Source: Boswellia sacra
Taxonomy: Eukaryota > Streptophyta > Magnoliopsida > Sapindales > Burseraceae
Reading direction: 5' to 3'
Assembly: GCA_013180625.2 (NCBI GenBank)
Contig: SNVD02004722.1
Location: 1-64,000 of the forward strand
DNA length: 64,000 bases
Below, one piece after another: positions 21,485 to 33,970 of this stretch. A program made the translations under genes and the position numbers. The notes below the pieces were generated by a model. The model saw nothing but the letters and a program-made list of their open reading frames with translations. It was not told the DNA's origin and did not search any database. Each line of letters opens with the position of its first letter. Positions within the stretch are counted from its first letter, which is position 1.

Positions 21485-23560
21485 GAGGAACTCGGAAGGG
21501 AGAAAATTTTTCTCTGAACTTGGGTCGCCGGAGTTACTGTTTACTCCGTCCGATTGGCGAATCAGCCTTTGAGATTTGCATATGTTATAGATCGGGCTAT
21601 CTTGAGGAAACTTTCCTTCTTGACCCTCTTCAGATTCCAGCGAGAAGGCGTTCAAAATTGAAAAAAACAATATCAGATTCCCGCAGCGACAAGCAAGTGA
21701 AGTGTTACCTCCACCACCACCACATTGGCCTCATCCTGCTCTACAACTTTGCCTTCATCACCACCACCTGATTCATCCTGCATTACCTTTGTCCACAACA
21801 TTCTTTGATACTGTTCACCATTGCCACTTACTGTGGAACGGCAAGTGGACTCTCACCTCCACCACCATATTGTAGATCAAGCGACGCTAATCAGTATTCC
21901 CTTCTGCACCATCATCAGATTCCCAGCGCATCTCTCTAAAATCGAAATTATTCCTTTCGGGTGGCACTATTCACTATTGTGGTTACTGTTCATCCGACTG
22001 GCACTATTTATGAACCTGACCATATTGTTCCTCAGGCTATTCCACGTAACTTTGCCTCTTGATCGACCTGTAGATTCCTTACGGATCACCAAATTGTAAG
22101 AAGCGATGTCGAACCTGCGAGCCTGCCTAGTTCGATGACTGGTTCGTTACTCGTTTTCCAATTCCCTTTTGAGACCTTGTTGTGTTTGAGTTGTGATTCT
22201 CTTGATGGACCTACCTAAATCAAATGCTGGCTCTTGGGCTGACAAAATTAAGATCAATGATTCTAGCACCTTTTGCAATCTGAATCCGATTCCCCCCAAG
22301 AAACCGAGTACAGTCCTTGAGATCCCGGATGAGATTGTCAATGAGAATGTGGCCGAATGGTGTAGATGGCATATTGGCCTCTTTTTAGGAAATGTGGTGC
22401 CTTTTCATGCTACACATTCGATGGCCATGCGTGCATGAAAATCTAGCGATCGCGGTCCTTGGATGTTTGGAGGAAAATATATTTACTTAGAGCTATGGCA
22501 TCCGCATTTTAATTTTAATGCAAATCAAATGTCGAGGAACCTAGTTTGGATCCGTTTGTATGGCTTGCCGTTTCCTTTGTAAACAACCAACAGCCTTAGC
22601 ATTGTTTCCAGCATGGTAGGACGTCCTCTATCTTGTGACAATATGACCTCTTATCTTTCCAGATTGGAGTATGCGAGGGTATGTGTTATTATTGATGTAG
22701 ATCACCCTCTAGTCAAGAACTTCGAATTCAAATGTAAACTCCTCCCAAGCCCATCCAAATTCAAGTTGAATATAAGTATATTCCAAAACGCTGCCCCAAA
22801 TGTTGTAAGTTTGATCACCATTGCTCAGAACCGGTAAAGACCTCAGATCAGGATAAGAAAAATGCAAATCCTTCCGATAGTGCCCCTTTAAATAAAGGTA
22901 AGGAAGTGACCAAGGTCATTGAGAATTTGAAATTTGTTGCTCTTCCAACAGATTCTATAATGCAAGATGTGCTTATTAAGGCTGCTACAAATTTGAGTAT
23001 AGAGTCAATCTCATATTATGATTCTCCATGTCCATCTATGACAGATCAGGGTAGACCTTTGGGTTCTATCCAATGTTCTACCAACCGTGAGACATCTGTT
23101 TCATCAGGGTAGATAAATGTAGGACAACCTCCTTTGTTGTCTCCCTCTTGTTTTGAGCCTTTGAATAGGCTAAGTGATGAGGATCAATCTGATAGGATTG
23201 ATCATACTCATTAGGACACCCCAGCTACTCCTATAAAGAAGGGTAAGAAGAAGAAAAAAAAAAAACAAGAAAGGTTAAGGCTTTGCTTTATAGGACCTGT
23301 TTTTCCTTTCCTTTATGTTTCCACCATTTGGTCACTTTTTTTGTTTTTCTTTTCTTGTTAGGCCATTTATGGTCCTTGGAAATCTTGTTTTGTTGAGGCC
23401 GCTTGTAGCCTTTATTTTAAGTTGTTAAGGCCGTTTATGGTACTTTTGGTTTTCTCCTAGTGGACTTTATGTCCGAGTTGTAATTCTTGGGGTATGCCTC
23501 TCAGATTCTTGTACTTTTTTTTTTTGGATTTATATTACAAATTAACTTTTCAAAAAAAAA
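21485..23560 (+). mobile_element. Family A LINE, copy A6, full length with internal deletion
   Basis: It starts AGGAACTCGGAAGGGAG, the full-length start. It has a complete 5' UTR, ORF1 with a deletion, a 3' UTR and poly(A) 23552-23560, then GTTTCGGGTTTAGG. Confidence 0.87.
22205..23278 (+). pseudogene. LINE ORF1 (copy A6), broken by deletion
   Basis: MDLPKSNAGSWADKIKI starts the frame, open to a TGA at 22438 where TGG (Trp of MRAWKS) was expected. About 100 bp are missing at 22446-22450, between the Ser of WKSS and GPWMFGG. The remaining DUF4283 part, knuckle (KCCKFDHHCSE, in which the Gly is Asp) and C-terminal region are readable with stops. A long A-run near 23257-23265 sits inside the lysine tail. 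Confidence 0.78.
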
Positions 23561-23588
23561 GTTTCGGGTTTAGGATTTAGGGTTTAAG
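23561..23588 (+). repeat. Telomeric repeat tract
   Basis: GTTTCGGG, TTTAGGA, TTTAGGG and TTTAAGG between the poly(A) of A6 and the 5' UTR of E7. The right end is TTTAAGG. Confidence 0.88.
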
Positions 23589-24690
23589 GACTCAACTTTT
23601 CTCTAATAACTAGCCGCCGGATTTTGATCTCTACAGGCAATTGCTGGCATCACCTTTGAGCAAGAGTGGTACCATTGAAAAGCTATTGGATTCACAATTC
23701 CAACGGTGCATGGTAGGAGGTCGGCCGTCATTGGATGAAAGAGAAATCAGTTGAAACAGTAGCTTCGTTAGACTGATCCAACCATTGGATTTGAGCCGAC
23801 AATATGACGTTGGAAAGCTAACATAGAGACGATTCCAACCCCATTTGGCTCGTTTCTTGAAGTTTCCTATGGACAAAGATATTGCCCTAAAAATTAACGC
23901 TTTTGGTTTTCATTCTGCACTTACTGATCGAACTAGTGACGCTCTCTGACCTATACGGGTTGATTCTGCCATTGGTTTTAAGCGTGTGATACGGCATTGG
24001 AAAGCTATTTTAGAGGTGATTCTAACCCCATCTAGTGTATTTCTTGAAGAGTTTGGTGGACAAAGATATTATCAGAAACAGTAACTCCGATAGAAATTTC
24101 TTTGGACTAGTTTGGTCAAACCAGCCACGGTTTTTTGCCTCTATCGACTGATCCAACTGTTGGATTTGGGCGTATCATAGGGCGTTGGAAAGCTATCGGT
24201 CACACGATTCCAAGGGTGTCTATTTGGTGGTCATATGACATCAAACAAAGAAGATTCGGCTCAAAACATTGCCTGAACAGGAATTTGGCTCTCGATTGGT
24301 GACCAGTTTACGTTCTTGTGCTCTTTTCTTGCTTGTTCCTCTGTGTTTGCTTGTCATTGAGTTGGTTTTAGTTGGGATATTGTTGATCTTGTGCCCCTGG
24401 TTGATAACAAAATCGAGTCATTGGGTTGTTTCGTTGAGACTTGATTGTTATACTTTGGAGTTGAATTTTGAATTGAGTACTTCAGATTGGTTTGTTTTCT
24501 GGGATTATTGTTGATCTTGTGGCTTTGGTTGACTATGAAATTATATCATTTTGGTTGATTTGATTGTTGTTTGGATATATTTGGAGATTTGGAGTTGATT
24601 TGGAGTTGATTTGGATTGAGTGCTATGGGTTGGATTGTTTTCCCATTATCTTCGCCACATTTTCCTAACCTACACCACACCATCCCTACC
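23589..24690 (+). promoter_or_regulatory. Monomeric 5' UTR of LINE E7
   Basis: A motif of the form CGTTGGAAAGCTA recurs near 23673 (as a variant), 23810, 23998 and 24185, so successive units are about 187 bp apart after the first. Each unit also has a TTCCAA-type complement and a TGGTCAAACCAG-like phrase. Repeated 5' monomers are known internal promoters in some L1 elements; promoter function here is inferred. No protein-coding region is seen. Confidence 0.6.
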
Positions 24691-25913
24691 ACGCTGGCCA
24701 CTTCCGCTCCTACCAAAGTTAACTAGCCCCAACCCCCACCTCGCGCCATTCAAACATACCCACCAACTCGAAACACTGCCCTAACACAACCCATACCCAA
24801 ACCATCTGGCTCTTGGGCTGATAGAGTTTAGGTTACTAAGGTCAGCACTCGATTTAGTCTTGACTCGATAGCCCAGAAGGTCCCGGGTTCGACTCTTGAG
24901 ATCCCTGATGATTTGATTGATGATGTTAGGACTGACTAGTTGCACCGTATTGTGGGATTTTTTGCAAGGTATGCTATGCCTTTCCATGCTACACGTTCTA
25001 TTGTTATACGTGCATGGAAGTCTAGTGGTTTGGAGGATGTCTACTCTACTAGGGCCGATTTCTTGATATTCAGGTTTAGAACTAAGGAGGAGGTTCATGA
25101 TATTTTGGAGAGAGGGCCTTGGATGTTTGGTGGGAAACACGTCATTCTCCAATAGTGGAATCCTCATTTCTCTTTTGACCAAAATAGGATCTCCAGAATC
25201 CTGGTCTGGGTTCGCTTGTATGGACTACCATTTCCATTGTGGTCAGCCAGAGCTCTCAATGTTGTTTCTAGTATGGTTGGTCAACCATTGTCTATGATAG
25301 GATGACTTGTGAGCACTCAGTTGTCCTATGCAAGGGTTTGTGTTGAATTAGATGTTGAGCACACTACCATCCATGATTTTGAGATTCAGTGTAAGCTCTC
25401 TTCTGAGCCTATTTAAATCCGGGTTGAATACGAGTGGAAGCCAAAGCACTGTCCTAAATGTTGCTTATTTGGACATACTTATTGGAGTCCAGTTGAGTAT
25501 TCCGAGGCTAGTCAAGAATCGATTATTGTTGTTGATGTCGCTCCGGGTATACGCGATAAGGGTAAGGGTGTTGCTATTGCTACCACACCAACAGGAACCA
25601 TTACTCCATTGATTTCAGTTCCAGTGACTATCGGGACAGGTACGATTGATAGGATTTTTGGTGCGCTAGATCAGACTGCTACAAATGGTAGGGGTTCTGA
25701 GTCTGACTCTGACTGTGAGCCATTATCTCTTATTGAGGCACACCAGGATAAAATTTTGAAGTGCTCTTTTAGTCGTGTAGCTGCTTTATCTGACCCTCCA
25801 TGGTTACTTATCCAGAGGGCCACCTATAACTAATACTTTTTTCTCCTGTTATGGGTAAGAAGGGTAATAGAGGCAAGAGTGGCAATGGGGGTAGAGGGGG
25901 CATGCATCTCTGA
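24691..25913 (+). pseudogene. LINE ORF1 (copy E7), start codon lost
   Basis: The position of the ATG in copy E10 (ATGCCGGCC) reads ACGCTGGCC here. After a Pro/Thr-rich leader come GSWADRV, then DUF4283 blocks (LHRIVGFFARYAMPFHA, RTKEEVHDILERGPWMFGGK), the knuckle HCPKCCLFGHTYW (third Cys lost), and a Gly/Lys-rich end (GKKGNRGKSGNGGRGG) with TGA at 25911-25913. At least five in-frame stops or frameshifts are present. Confidence 0.8.
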
Positions 25914-25951
25914 TGATTTTTTATTGAGTTTTGAGATTTTGCTAGTTTCCT

Positions 25952-28900
25952 ATGATAGGAAGTTAGAATATTAGAGGCCTTAATGGCTTCTCTTCGCACC
26001 GGGTAGTTAACAATTGGATTTCTAAGTATTCTTTAGGTTTGATTGGTCTCTTAGAGACTAAGGTTGATCAACAACACCTTGCTTTATTTGTTTCGAATAT
26101 TTGTCCTTCTTGGTAGTTCTTATCCAATGCCAATGAGTCAATTGCTTATAGAGTCTTGGTGTGTTAGGATCCTAGGATCCTACTTTGTACAGTTTGAGTG
26201 GTCTACAGTCTTCTCCACAATGGATCGCTTGTCGGGCTACCAGATTATCAGATGGGGTTTCTTTTGGTTTGATCTTTGTTTATGATTCTAACGATCCGAG
26301 TGTTCGTCGACAGTTGTGGGACTATATCAGGGATTAGTCTATGGGTTTTGGTGACTTACCTTCATTGGCATTATGTGATTTTAATGCGATTTTACGCTAT
26401 TCGGATAGAGTTGGTAGAGATCAGGCTTGGTATGGTTATATGGATGAGTTTGGTCAGTGTGTTCATGATACAGTGTTGATAAGGGTACAATCTTTTGGGC
26501 TACGGTATACTTGGCATAATGGGCAGTAGGGATTGGGCATTATTCTTCAGACTCTTGATTGGAGTTTTGGTGACTCTTCATGGTTCTTGACCTGGCCAAA
26601 CACAACTTCTAAGGTCCTTCCAGAGGATGTTTCCGATCACAGTGCTATGGATATCAGGTTTGGAGATCAACGTAAGAGGACTTTCAGTCCTTTTAAATTT
26701 TTGAACTTTTAGGTTGATCAAGATGATTTCTTAGAGGTTGTTCAAATAGTGTGGTTTATTCCAATGGATGGTGATCCTATGTTTCGGGTCACGCAGAAAT
26801 TGGGTTTGTTGATATACGAGCTTAAGACTATACATGCCAAGGATTATAGTCACATCTCCAGTAGGGTCATTGAGGCCAAGCCTGAATAGGCTATGGCTCA
26901 AGTTGCTTTGAATGAGAGCCCATATTTCCAAGAGTGCATTTTGGCTGAGCAGGATCTTGCTGAGTAGTATTCCCAGTTGTGTAGGGACGAGGAGGCTTTC
27001 TTTCAGCAAAGGTCCAGGATCTAATGGCTCTCTTTGGGGGATCAGAATACCAAATTCTTTCATAAGTCTATGATCCATAGACAGGTCAAGAATCGGATTC
27101 ATCAGCTTGAAGATGAGAATTGTACCATCTTTATAGATCAAGGTGACTTAAGACATCTGGCTGTAAGTTATTTTCAGAAGCTACTTATAGCTCCTTCTAG
27201 ACCTTTTATTACAGACGTATCTCAGTTTTTCCCTGGAAGATTTTCTGAGCACATACTACCTTCTTTGATATGCCCTATTACTGATGATGAGATCAGGTCC
27301 GCTTTATTTTTGATTCCTGACGATAAAGCTCCAGGATCGGATGGGTACACCTCTTTACTCTTTAAAAGGGCTTGGGATATTGTTAATGAGGAGTTTAAGG
27401 CTGTTGTTCACTTCTTCTTCACGACTTGTTGAATGCCTAAGTGTGTTAACGCCACTAGGATTGCCTTGGTCATTAAGGTTGAGAGTCTAACGACTATGAG
27501 TGATTTTTGACCAATCTCTTGTTGTAACGTGCTTTATAAGTGTATCTCCAAAGTGATCGTGAATCAATTCAAAGCGGTCTTACCTGATGTGATTGGGAGT
27601 TCACAGTCTGCTTTTATCCCTGGTCAAAAAATTTCTGATGCCATTCTATTGACTCAAGAGCTGATGTATAATTACCATCTTGGGTGCTCGCCTCCCCGGT
27701 GTGCTTTAAAGGTGGATATTCACAAAGCTTTTTATACTGTCAGTTAGGATTTCATCCTTTTAGGGGTAAGGACGATCGGTATTCCAGAGTGCATGGTTTG
27801 ATGGATTGCAACATGTATGTCTTCTGCACATTTCTCGGTTGCTTTAAATGGAGAGCTTTATGGGTTCTTCTCCACCTCTAGAGGAGTCCGATAGGGTGAT
27901 CCCTTGTTGCGATACCTTTTTGTGTTGGACATGGAGTGGTATTCTTTGAAAGCCTACTCAGAGGCCTGGTTTTCGATATCATTGGAGGTGTCAGCAGGTT
28001 TCTCTCGCTCATCTTTGTTTTGCTGATGAATTGATGGTTTTTTGCAAGGCAGATATGGGATCTGTTAGTGTGGTCCGTGCTGCGCTATAGAGTTTACAGA
28101 GCTCTCTAGTTTAGTTACAAATTCGGCCCTCTTTTCTGGAGTCAATGATGAGGATCGAACCACATTGCAGGCCATCTTGGGTTTTTAGGTGGGGCATCTG
28201 CCGGTGCATTATTTGGGGGTACCTTTGATCAGTACTGGATTATGACTTTCAGATTGTGCTCCATTGATAGAACGGATTCTGTCAAGCATCAAGTTATGGA
28301 CATCTGCTGTGCTAACTTATGCTAGCCAACTTCAGTTGATCAAGTCAATACTCTTTTCCATCTAGGTCTATTGGTCCTCCACGTTCATATTGCCTGCAGT
28401 TGTGGTACAGAGGATCGAGGGTATTCTTACTGCTTTCCTTTGGAAAGGGACATCTTTGTCTTGTTCTAGGGCCAAAGTAGCTTGGGATTCAGTTTGCTAT
28501 CCATTGAAGGAAGGTGGATTGGGAATTAAGCGAGTCAAGGAGTGGAATTGTGTAGCTATTCTAAAGCATGTTTGGAGACATCTTTCTTACCAGTCCTCTA
28601 GTTGGCCTTCTTGGGTTCACAAGGTGATCCTTCGAGGCTGCTCATTTTGGCAGGTTCGGGTCACTTTTGGAGCCTCCTGATCTTAGAGGAAGATTTTGCA
28701 CAGTCGGACTTAGTGTAAGGGCAAATTTGTCTCTTGTACTAGTTACCATAGGGGCAGTTTTGTGATTTGTTATCTTTTAGGACTCTTTCATCCACAGGTC
28801 TTCCCTCTGATGCTAGGGTCTCATATGTTATTCAGGATGGGGATTGGGCCTTTCTTGATGGTGGACTGGCTCTTGGACTGATTTGGGACTCAGTCAACAT

Positions 28901-29519
28901 CAAGCCTACAATAGGGGCTCTTGATCATATTATTTGGAAGGGCCATATCTCTAGTGTTTTTTCTATTGACTCACCATGGGAATTGTTAGGAGTAGGAGAC
29001 CAGTGAACTCATTTCATCATCTTCTCTGGTTCCCTGGCCATGTCCCATGACACTCTTTTATTCTTTGGCTTGCCTCATTGGGTCGTCTTCGTACTTTGGA
29101 TCGACTACAGCGTCATGATATTTTATAATCTTCAGGCTGCGTTCTCTATGTTTCAGCAACTGTGATTCATGATCATCTATTCTTTAACTGTCCATTCTCA
29201 TCTTTTGTGTAGGGGGAGATTTCAGCTAAGACTCTCATTGTTTGGCCATCTTTTTGTTGGCCCTCTCTACTTTAATAGGCTTCTCTTCATCTTCAGGGAA
29301 AGAAGAATTTTGGGCATATCCTTACGTGTTTGGTCTTTTCTGCTACAGTTTATTTTCTATGGTATGAGAGGAATGATCGGATGCATTAGCAGCGTCATCA
29401 GACTCGTTGTGAGGTGATTGATGAGATTTTTGCCTTGGTTCGCTCTTGGCTTCTAACCTTGGAGGCCAAGTATGTAATCAATCCTCAGCTTCATGCCATA
29501 TGGGGCCTACATCTTTAGT
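25952..29519 (+). pseudogene. LINE ORF2: endonuclease, RT and zf-RVT-like region (copy E7), broken
   Basis: It starts at ATG ATA GGA AGT. Endonuclease blocks are LIGLLETKVDQQH, ALCDFNAILRYSDRVGRD, LDWSFGDSSW and DVSDHSAM. RT blocks run from about 27030 (NTKFFHKSMIHRQVKNRI) through DDKAPGSDGYTSLLFK, NVLYKCISKVIVNQF and ALKVDIHKAFYTVS. The catalytic box reads FADE near 28020 where FADD is expected, so the second metal-binding Asp is lost. The zf-RVT-like region is around 28900-29160. It is the family C version, differing from B in the 3' quarter. Confidence 0.88.
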
Positions 29520-29802
29520 CTTGTTTCTTGGGCTTTGTTTTGTTGTTTGGGCCAATATGCCCCTTTGTTTTGTTGTTTTGGTGATGTTAGTTTCATTGTG
29601 GTTGGTTTTGGGCTTATGCACCATCTTTCTGTTTGTTTGGGGCCTTTGGCTCTATGTTCTGTTTGTTTTGTTTGTGGCCTTTGGGCTTTATTTTCTCCTT
29701 TTGAACTTGTGAGTATTAGGTACTCTTCTTGGGATATGTCCCTCATATCTTGTACTTTTGTTTTTCCTTTTATATGAATAGTAATTTTTTTTAAAAAAAA
29801 TT

Positions 29803-29856
29803 AGTGCTTAGGGTTTAAGGTTTAAGGTTTTAGGGTTTTAGGGTTTAAGGTTTAGG
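29803..29856 (+). repeat. Telomeric repeat tract, variant units
   Basis: GCTTAGGG, TTTAAGG, TTTAAGG, TTTTAGGG, TTTTAGGG, TTTAAGG and TTTAGG. It lies between E7 and a SINE and ends in TTTAGG. Confidence 0.88.
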
Positions 29857-30068
29857 ACCCACAACGGATTGGTTCAAGTGGTAAGGGCAGCCCAGAAGGT
29901 AGTTGGTAAGGCCAATGGTGAAGTTCTGGGTTTGACTCTCCACAATGGCCTTACCCATGATTTAAGTGGGAGACCGTGATAGTGGGTTGTGGTTGTGCTA
30001 GTCTTCTCCGAGGATTAGTCGTGGTGCGCGTAAGCTGGCTCGGATATCTCGGTTACAAAAAAAAAAAA
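29857..30068 (+). mobile_element. tRNA-derived SINE-like element inserted in telomeric repeats
   Basis: About 210 bp with a box-A-like stretch (GGTTCAAGTGGTAAGGGC, near 29871-29888), a box-B-like stretch (GGGTTTGACTCTCC, near 29938-29951), a 3' part GCGCGTAAGCTGGCTCGG similar to a 3' domain I recall from plant SINEs, and poly(A) 30057-30068. It carries no protein-coding region. Left flank is TTTAGG; right flank starts GTTT and then an unexplained 14 bases (to 30086) before TTTAGGG resumes. Confidence 0.78.
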
Positions 30069-30086
30069 GTTTCCCACCGTAGCAAC

Positions 30087-30106
30087 TTTAGGGTTTAGGG
30101 TTTAGG
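30087..30106 (+). repeat. Telomeric repeat tract
   Basis: TTTAGGG TTTAGGG TTTAGG, directly followed by the 5'-truncated copy A8 (CCACCATC). Confidence 0.93.
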
Positions 30107-31869
30107 CCACCATCTTGTAGATCAGGGAATGCCAATCAACTTTTCCTTCTATGCCGCCATCCCTTTCCCACTACAGCATCCTCATCCGTTTCTTCATTTA
30201 GGTGACACTATTCACCACCGACTCACTGTTCATCCGACCGACTGTACTGTTCATAGAGCTTACCAGTTTGTTCGTCAGGTTATTCCACACAACTTTGCCT
30301 CTTGGCCGACCTACAGATTCCTTACGGACCACCAAACGCTAAGAAGTGACGTTGAACTCACGAGCTCACTCGTTTGATGACAGGTTCGCTTCTTTTTTCC
30401 AAACCCCTTTTTTGTGAGATCTTATTATGTTTGAGTTGTGATTCTCTTGATAGAACTACCAAAGTCAAATGTTGGCTCTTGGGTTGACAAAGTCAAGATC
30501 ACTGAATCAAACACCCATAAAAAATTGGATCCGGTTACTCCCAAGTCACCGGGTAGAGTTCTTAAGATTCTGGATGAGATAGTTAACGAGAATGTGGCCG
30601 AATGGCATAGATGTCTTGTTGGCTTCTTTTCGAGATATTCGATGCCCTTTCATATTGCACGCTCGATGGCCATGTGTGCATGGAAATCTAGTGGTTTACA
30701 GGATATCCGATCCACAGTTAATGGATATCTCATCTTCCATTTTTGAACTGAGGATGAGGTTCAAGCAATCATATCTCGCGGTCCTTGGATGTTTGGAGGT
30801 AAATATATTTTCTTAGAGCCATGGCAATCGTAGTTGAATCTTGAAGATCGCAGTGTTTCATACTACCCTGTTTGGATCCATTTGTATGGCCTATCGTTCC
30901 CTTTGTGGACAACCAAATGCCTTAGCACTGTTTCCAGCATGGTTGGAAAACCTATCTCTTGCGACAAGATGACTTCCGATCTTTCCAGATTGGAATATGC
31001 GAGGGTATGTGTTTGGCTGGATAGAGATTACCCTCCAGTTAAGAACTTTGAGATCAGATGTAAGCTCTCTCCTGAGCCCATCCAAATTCGAGTTGAGTAT
31101 GAGCGGCTCATAAAACATTGCCCCATATGTTGTTGCTTTGGTCATCGTTGTCTAGATTTGGCAAAAACTTAAGGTCAACTTAATAGTGAGGCAAATCCCT
31201 CCAGTAGTGCCCATTTGAACACGGCTAAGGTTGTGACCAAAGTCGCTAAGAGTTCAAAACTTGTTGTTTCTCCAGTAATTGCTGAAATGCAAGTTGTGCC
31301 TCCTAAGGCTGCAGCAGTTTTGAGTAGAGAGTCAATCTCAGATTTTGATTCTCTATCTCCTTATGCGACGGATCAGGGTAGACTTTTGGTTTCTATCCAA
31401 TGTTCTACCAACCATAAGGCATATATTTCATCAAGACAGATAAATGCAGGACAACCTCATAGGTTTTCTCTCTCTCATTTTGAGCTTTCGAATAGGCTAA
31501 GTGATGAGGATCAGTTTGATAAGATTGATCATACTCATTTGGACACCCCGACTACTCCTGTAATAAAGGGTAAGAAGAACAAGAACAAGCAGGTTTAAGG
31601 CTTGTGTTATCAGACTTGTTTTTTCTTTTCTGTTTGTTGCACGAATTTGGCCATTTTTTTATTTTATTTTCCGTTTCTTGTCAAGCCATTTATGGTCCTT
31701 GGAAATATTGCTTTGTTCAAGCCCCTTGTGGTTTTTGTTTTAAGTTGTTAGAGCCGTCTGTGGCACTTTTGGTTATTCCTCTGTTGGACTTTATGTCCTA
31801 TTTGTAATTCTTATCAGACTTTTGTACATTTTTTGGATTTATATTACAAATTAAACTTTTCGAAAAAAA
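30107..31869 (+). mobile_element. Family A LINE, copy A8, 5'-truncated
   Basis: It starts inside the 5' UTR (CCACCATCTTGTAGATC) immediately after TTTAGG, with no shared bases at the junction. ORF1, a 3' UTR (with part of the hairpin region deleted near 31812), and poly(A) 31863-31869 follow, then GTTTAAGG. Confidence 0.88.
30438..31598 (+). pseudogene. LINE ORF1 (copy A8), two main lesions
   Basis: The family ATG is ATA at 30450-30452. The frame is open from upstream through GSWVDKVKI and DUF4283 to a TGA near 30744, where CGA (Arg) is expected in FRF. Another stop lies near 30832. The segment 30834-31172 is open through SFPLWTTKCLSTVSSMVG and the knuckle HCPICCCFGHRC, which keeps all Cys/His positions. 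The C-terminal part 31215-31598 is open to TAA. Confidence 0.82.
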
Positions 31870-31919
31870 GTTTAAGGTTTAGGGTTTAGGAGGGTTTAGG
31901 GTTTAGGAGGGTTTGGGGA
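31870..31919 (+). repeat. Telomeric repeat tract
   Basis: GTTTAAGG, TTTAGGG, TTTAGGAGGG, TTTAGGG, TTTAGGAGGG and TTTGGGG. The TTTAGGAGGG unit occurs twice, so this tract has expanded by local duplication. Confidence 0.9.
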
Positions 31920-33948
31920 GAGAGAAAAATTTTCTCTCAATTAGGGTCACCGGAGTTACTATTCACTCTGCCTGATTGGCAAATCAGCCCTTGAGATTTA
32001 CATATGTTGTAGATCGGGATATCTTGAGTAAACTTTCCTTCTTGATCCTCTTTAGATTCCGGTTGGAAGGTGTTTAAAATCATAAAAAACAGTACTGGAT
32101 TCTAGCACGAACGAGCGAGTGAAGTATCACCTCCACCACCATCATATTGGCGTCATCCCGCTCTACAACTTCGCCATCATCATCGCTGCCTGATTCGTCC
32201 GCCATCACCTCCATCCACGGTATTCTTTATTACTATTCACCGCCACTACTTTCTGTCAAACGGTAAGTGGACTCTCACCTTCACCAACACATTGTAGATC
32301 GGGCGACACTGATCAGTTTTCCCTTCTCTGGCATCGTCAGATTCCCACCACATCTCCCTCAAATCGCCTTTTTCTTTTCGATTGGTACTATTCACTACTA
32401 ATGGCTACTGTTCATCAATCCGACCAGATTGTTCCTCAGGCTATTCCATGGAAGTTTGCCTATTGGTTGGCCTATAGATTCCTTATGGATCACCAACTTG
32501 TAAGAAGCGACGTCGAACTCGCGAGCTCTCCTCGTTCGATGACTGGTTTGCATCTCGTTTCCAATTCTCTTTTTTTTTGAGATTTTATTGTGTTTGAGTT
32601 AATTTTCCCTTGATGGCCCCTCTCAAGTCAAATGCTGGTTCTTAGGCTGATAAAGTCAAGATCACTGAATCGAGCACCCATCACAAATTAGATCCGATTA
32701 CTCCCAAGTCACCAAGTACAGTGCTTGAGATCTCGGATGAGATTGTTGATGAGAATGTGGCCAAATGGCGTTGATGTCTTATTGGCTTCTTTCCAGGATA
32801 TGCGATGCCTTTTCATGCTGCATGCTCGATGGCCATGCATGCATGGGAATCTAGCGGCCTATAGGACATCCGCTCCGTAATTAATGGATTTCTCATCTTC
32901 CATTTTTGAACTGAGGATGAGGTTCATGCAGTCATTGCTCACGGTCCTCATATGTTTGGAGATAAATAGATTTACTTAGAGCCATGGCAACCATTATTGG
33001 ATCTTAAAGAAGTTGAAGTTTCAATGCTCCCAGTTTGGATACGTTTGCATGGCCTGCCATTTCCTTTATGGACAACCAAAGGCTTTAGCATTGCTTTAAG
33101 GATGGTTGAAAAACCTATCTCTTGCAGCAAGATGACTTCTGATCTTTCCAGATTAGAGTATGCGAGGGTTTGTGTTTGGCTGGATGTAGATTACCCTCCA
33201 GTAAAGAACTTTGAGATCAGATGTAAGCTCTCTCCTGAGCCCATCCAAATTCGAGTTGAATATGAGTGTCTTCCAAAACGTTACCCTAAATGTTGTACCT
33301 TTGGTCATCGATGTCCAGATCTGGGTAAAGTTATGACCAAAGTCGCTGAGAGTTAAAAACTTGTTGATCATCCAACAATATCTACAATGCAAGTTGTGCC
33401 TTTTAAAGCTGCTGGAGTTTTGATACTCTATCTCCTTATGCGACGATTCAGGGTAGACTTTTAGGTTCTATCCAATGTTCTACCAACCATGAGGCATCCA
33501 TTTCATCAGGGCGGATAAATTGAAGACAACCTCCTATATTGTCCCCCTCTCGTTTTGAGCCTTAGAATGGGCTAAGTGATGAGGATCAATCTGATAGGAT
33601 TGATCATACTTATTCGGACACCCCAGTTACTCCTGTAAAGAAGGATAAGAAGAAGAATAACAAGATGGGTTAAGACTTTACTTTATCAAACTTGTTTTTC
33701 ATTTTCTTTATGTTTGCACTGTTTTGGCCATTTTTTTATTTTCCTTTTCTTGTCAGGCCATTTATGGTTCTTGGAATTATTGCTCTGTTCAGGCCGCTTG
33801 TGGCCTTTATTTTAAGTTGTTAAGGCCATTTGTGGTACTTTTTGGTTTTGCTCTGTTGGACTTTACATCCTAGTTGTAATTCTTAGGGTATGCTCCTTGG
33901 ATTCTCGTACATTTTTTTGGATTTATATTACAAATTAAATTTTCCAAA
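31920..33948 (+). mobile_element. Family A LINE, copy A9, near full length
   Basis: It starts AGAGAGAAAAATTTTCTC, a few bases inside the standard start. 5' UTR, ORF1, 3' UTR and a very short A-tail (CCAAA) precede GGTTTAGGG. Confidence 0.86.
32613..33672 (+). pseudogene. LINE ORF1 (copy A9), broken
   Basis: ATG at the family position, then TAG for Trp in GSWADK, TGA for the WRR Trp region near 32774, TAG in the WKSSGLED block and TAG in GGKY. The segment 32997-33356 is open: MDLKEVEVSMLPVWIRLHGL to the knuckle YPKCCTFGHRC (first Cys is Tyr). A deletion near 33420 removes the SRESISDSD region. Confidence 0.78.
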
Positions 33949-33970
33949 GGTTTAGGGTTTAGGGTTTAAG
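33949..33970 (+). repeat. Telomeric repeat tract
   Basis: GGTTTAGGG TTTAGGG TTTAAGG between A9 and E10. Confidence 0.92.

Larger units (their letters stand above)
23589..29802 (+). mobile_element. Family C LINE, copy E7, essentially full length
   Basis: A 5' UTR of about 1.1 kb made of degenerate monomers, then ORF1, ORF2, a T/G-rich 3' UTR with a weak hairpin GGGATATGTCCC near 29731, and a poly(A) (29793-29800) preceded by TTTTTTTT. It is about 6.2 kb long, the longest copy in the window. Many stops show it is dead. Telomere repeats bracket it on both sides. Confidence 0.9.

Noticed and set aside
26731..27141. 136-codon minus frame
   Set aside because: It is antisense to the well-supported RT region of E7 ORF2.
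29446..29777. Two overlapping hydrophobic frames (many Leu, Phe, Val) that look like a membrane protein
   Set aside because: They lie at the end of ORF2 and in the T/G-rich 3' UTR of E7; the hydrophobicity comes from base composition, and the frames are not kept in E17.
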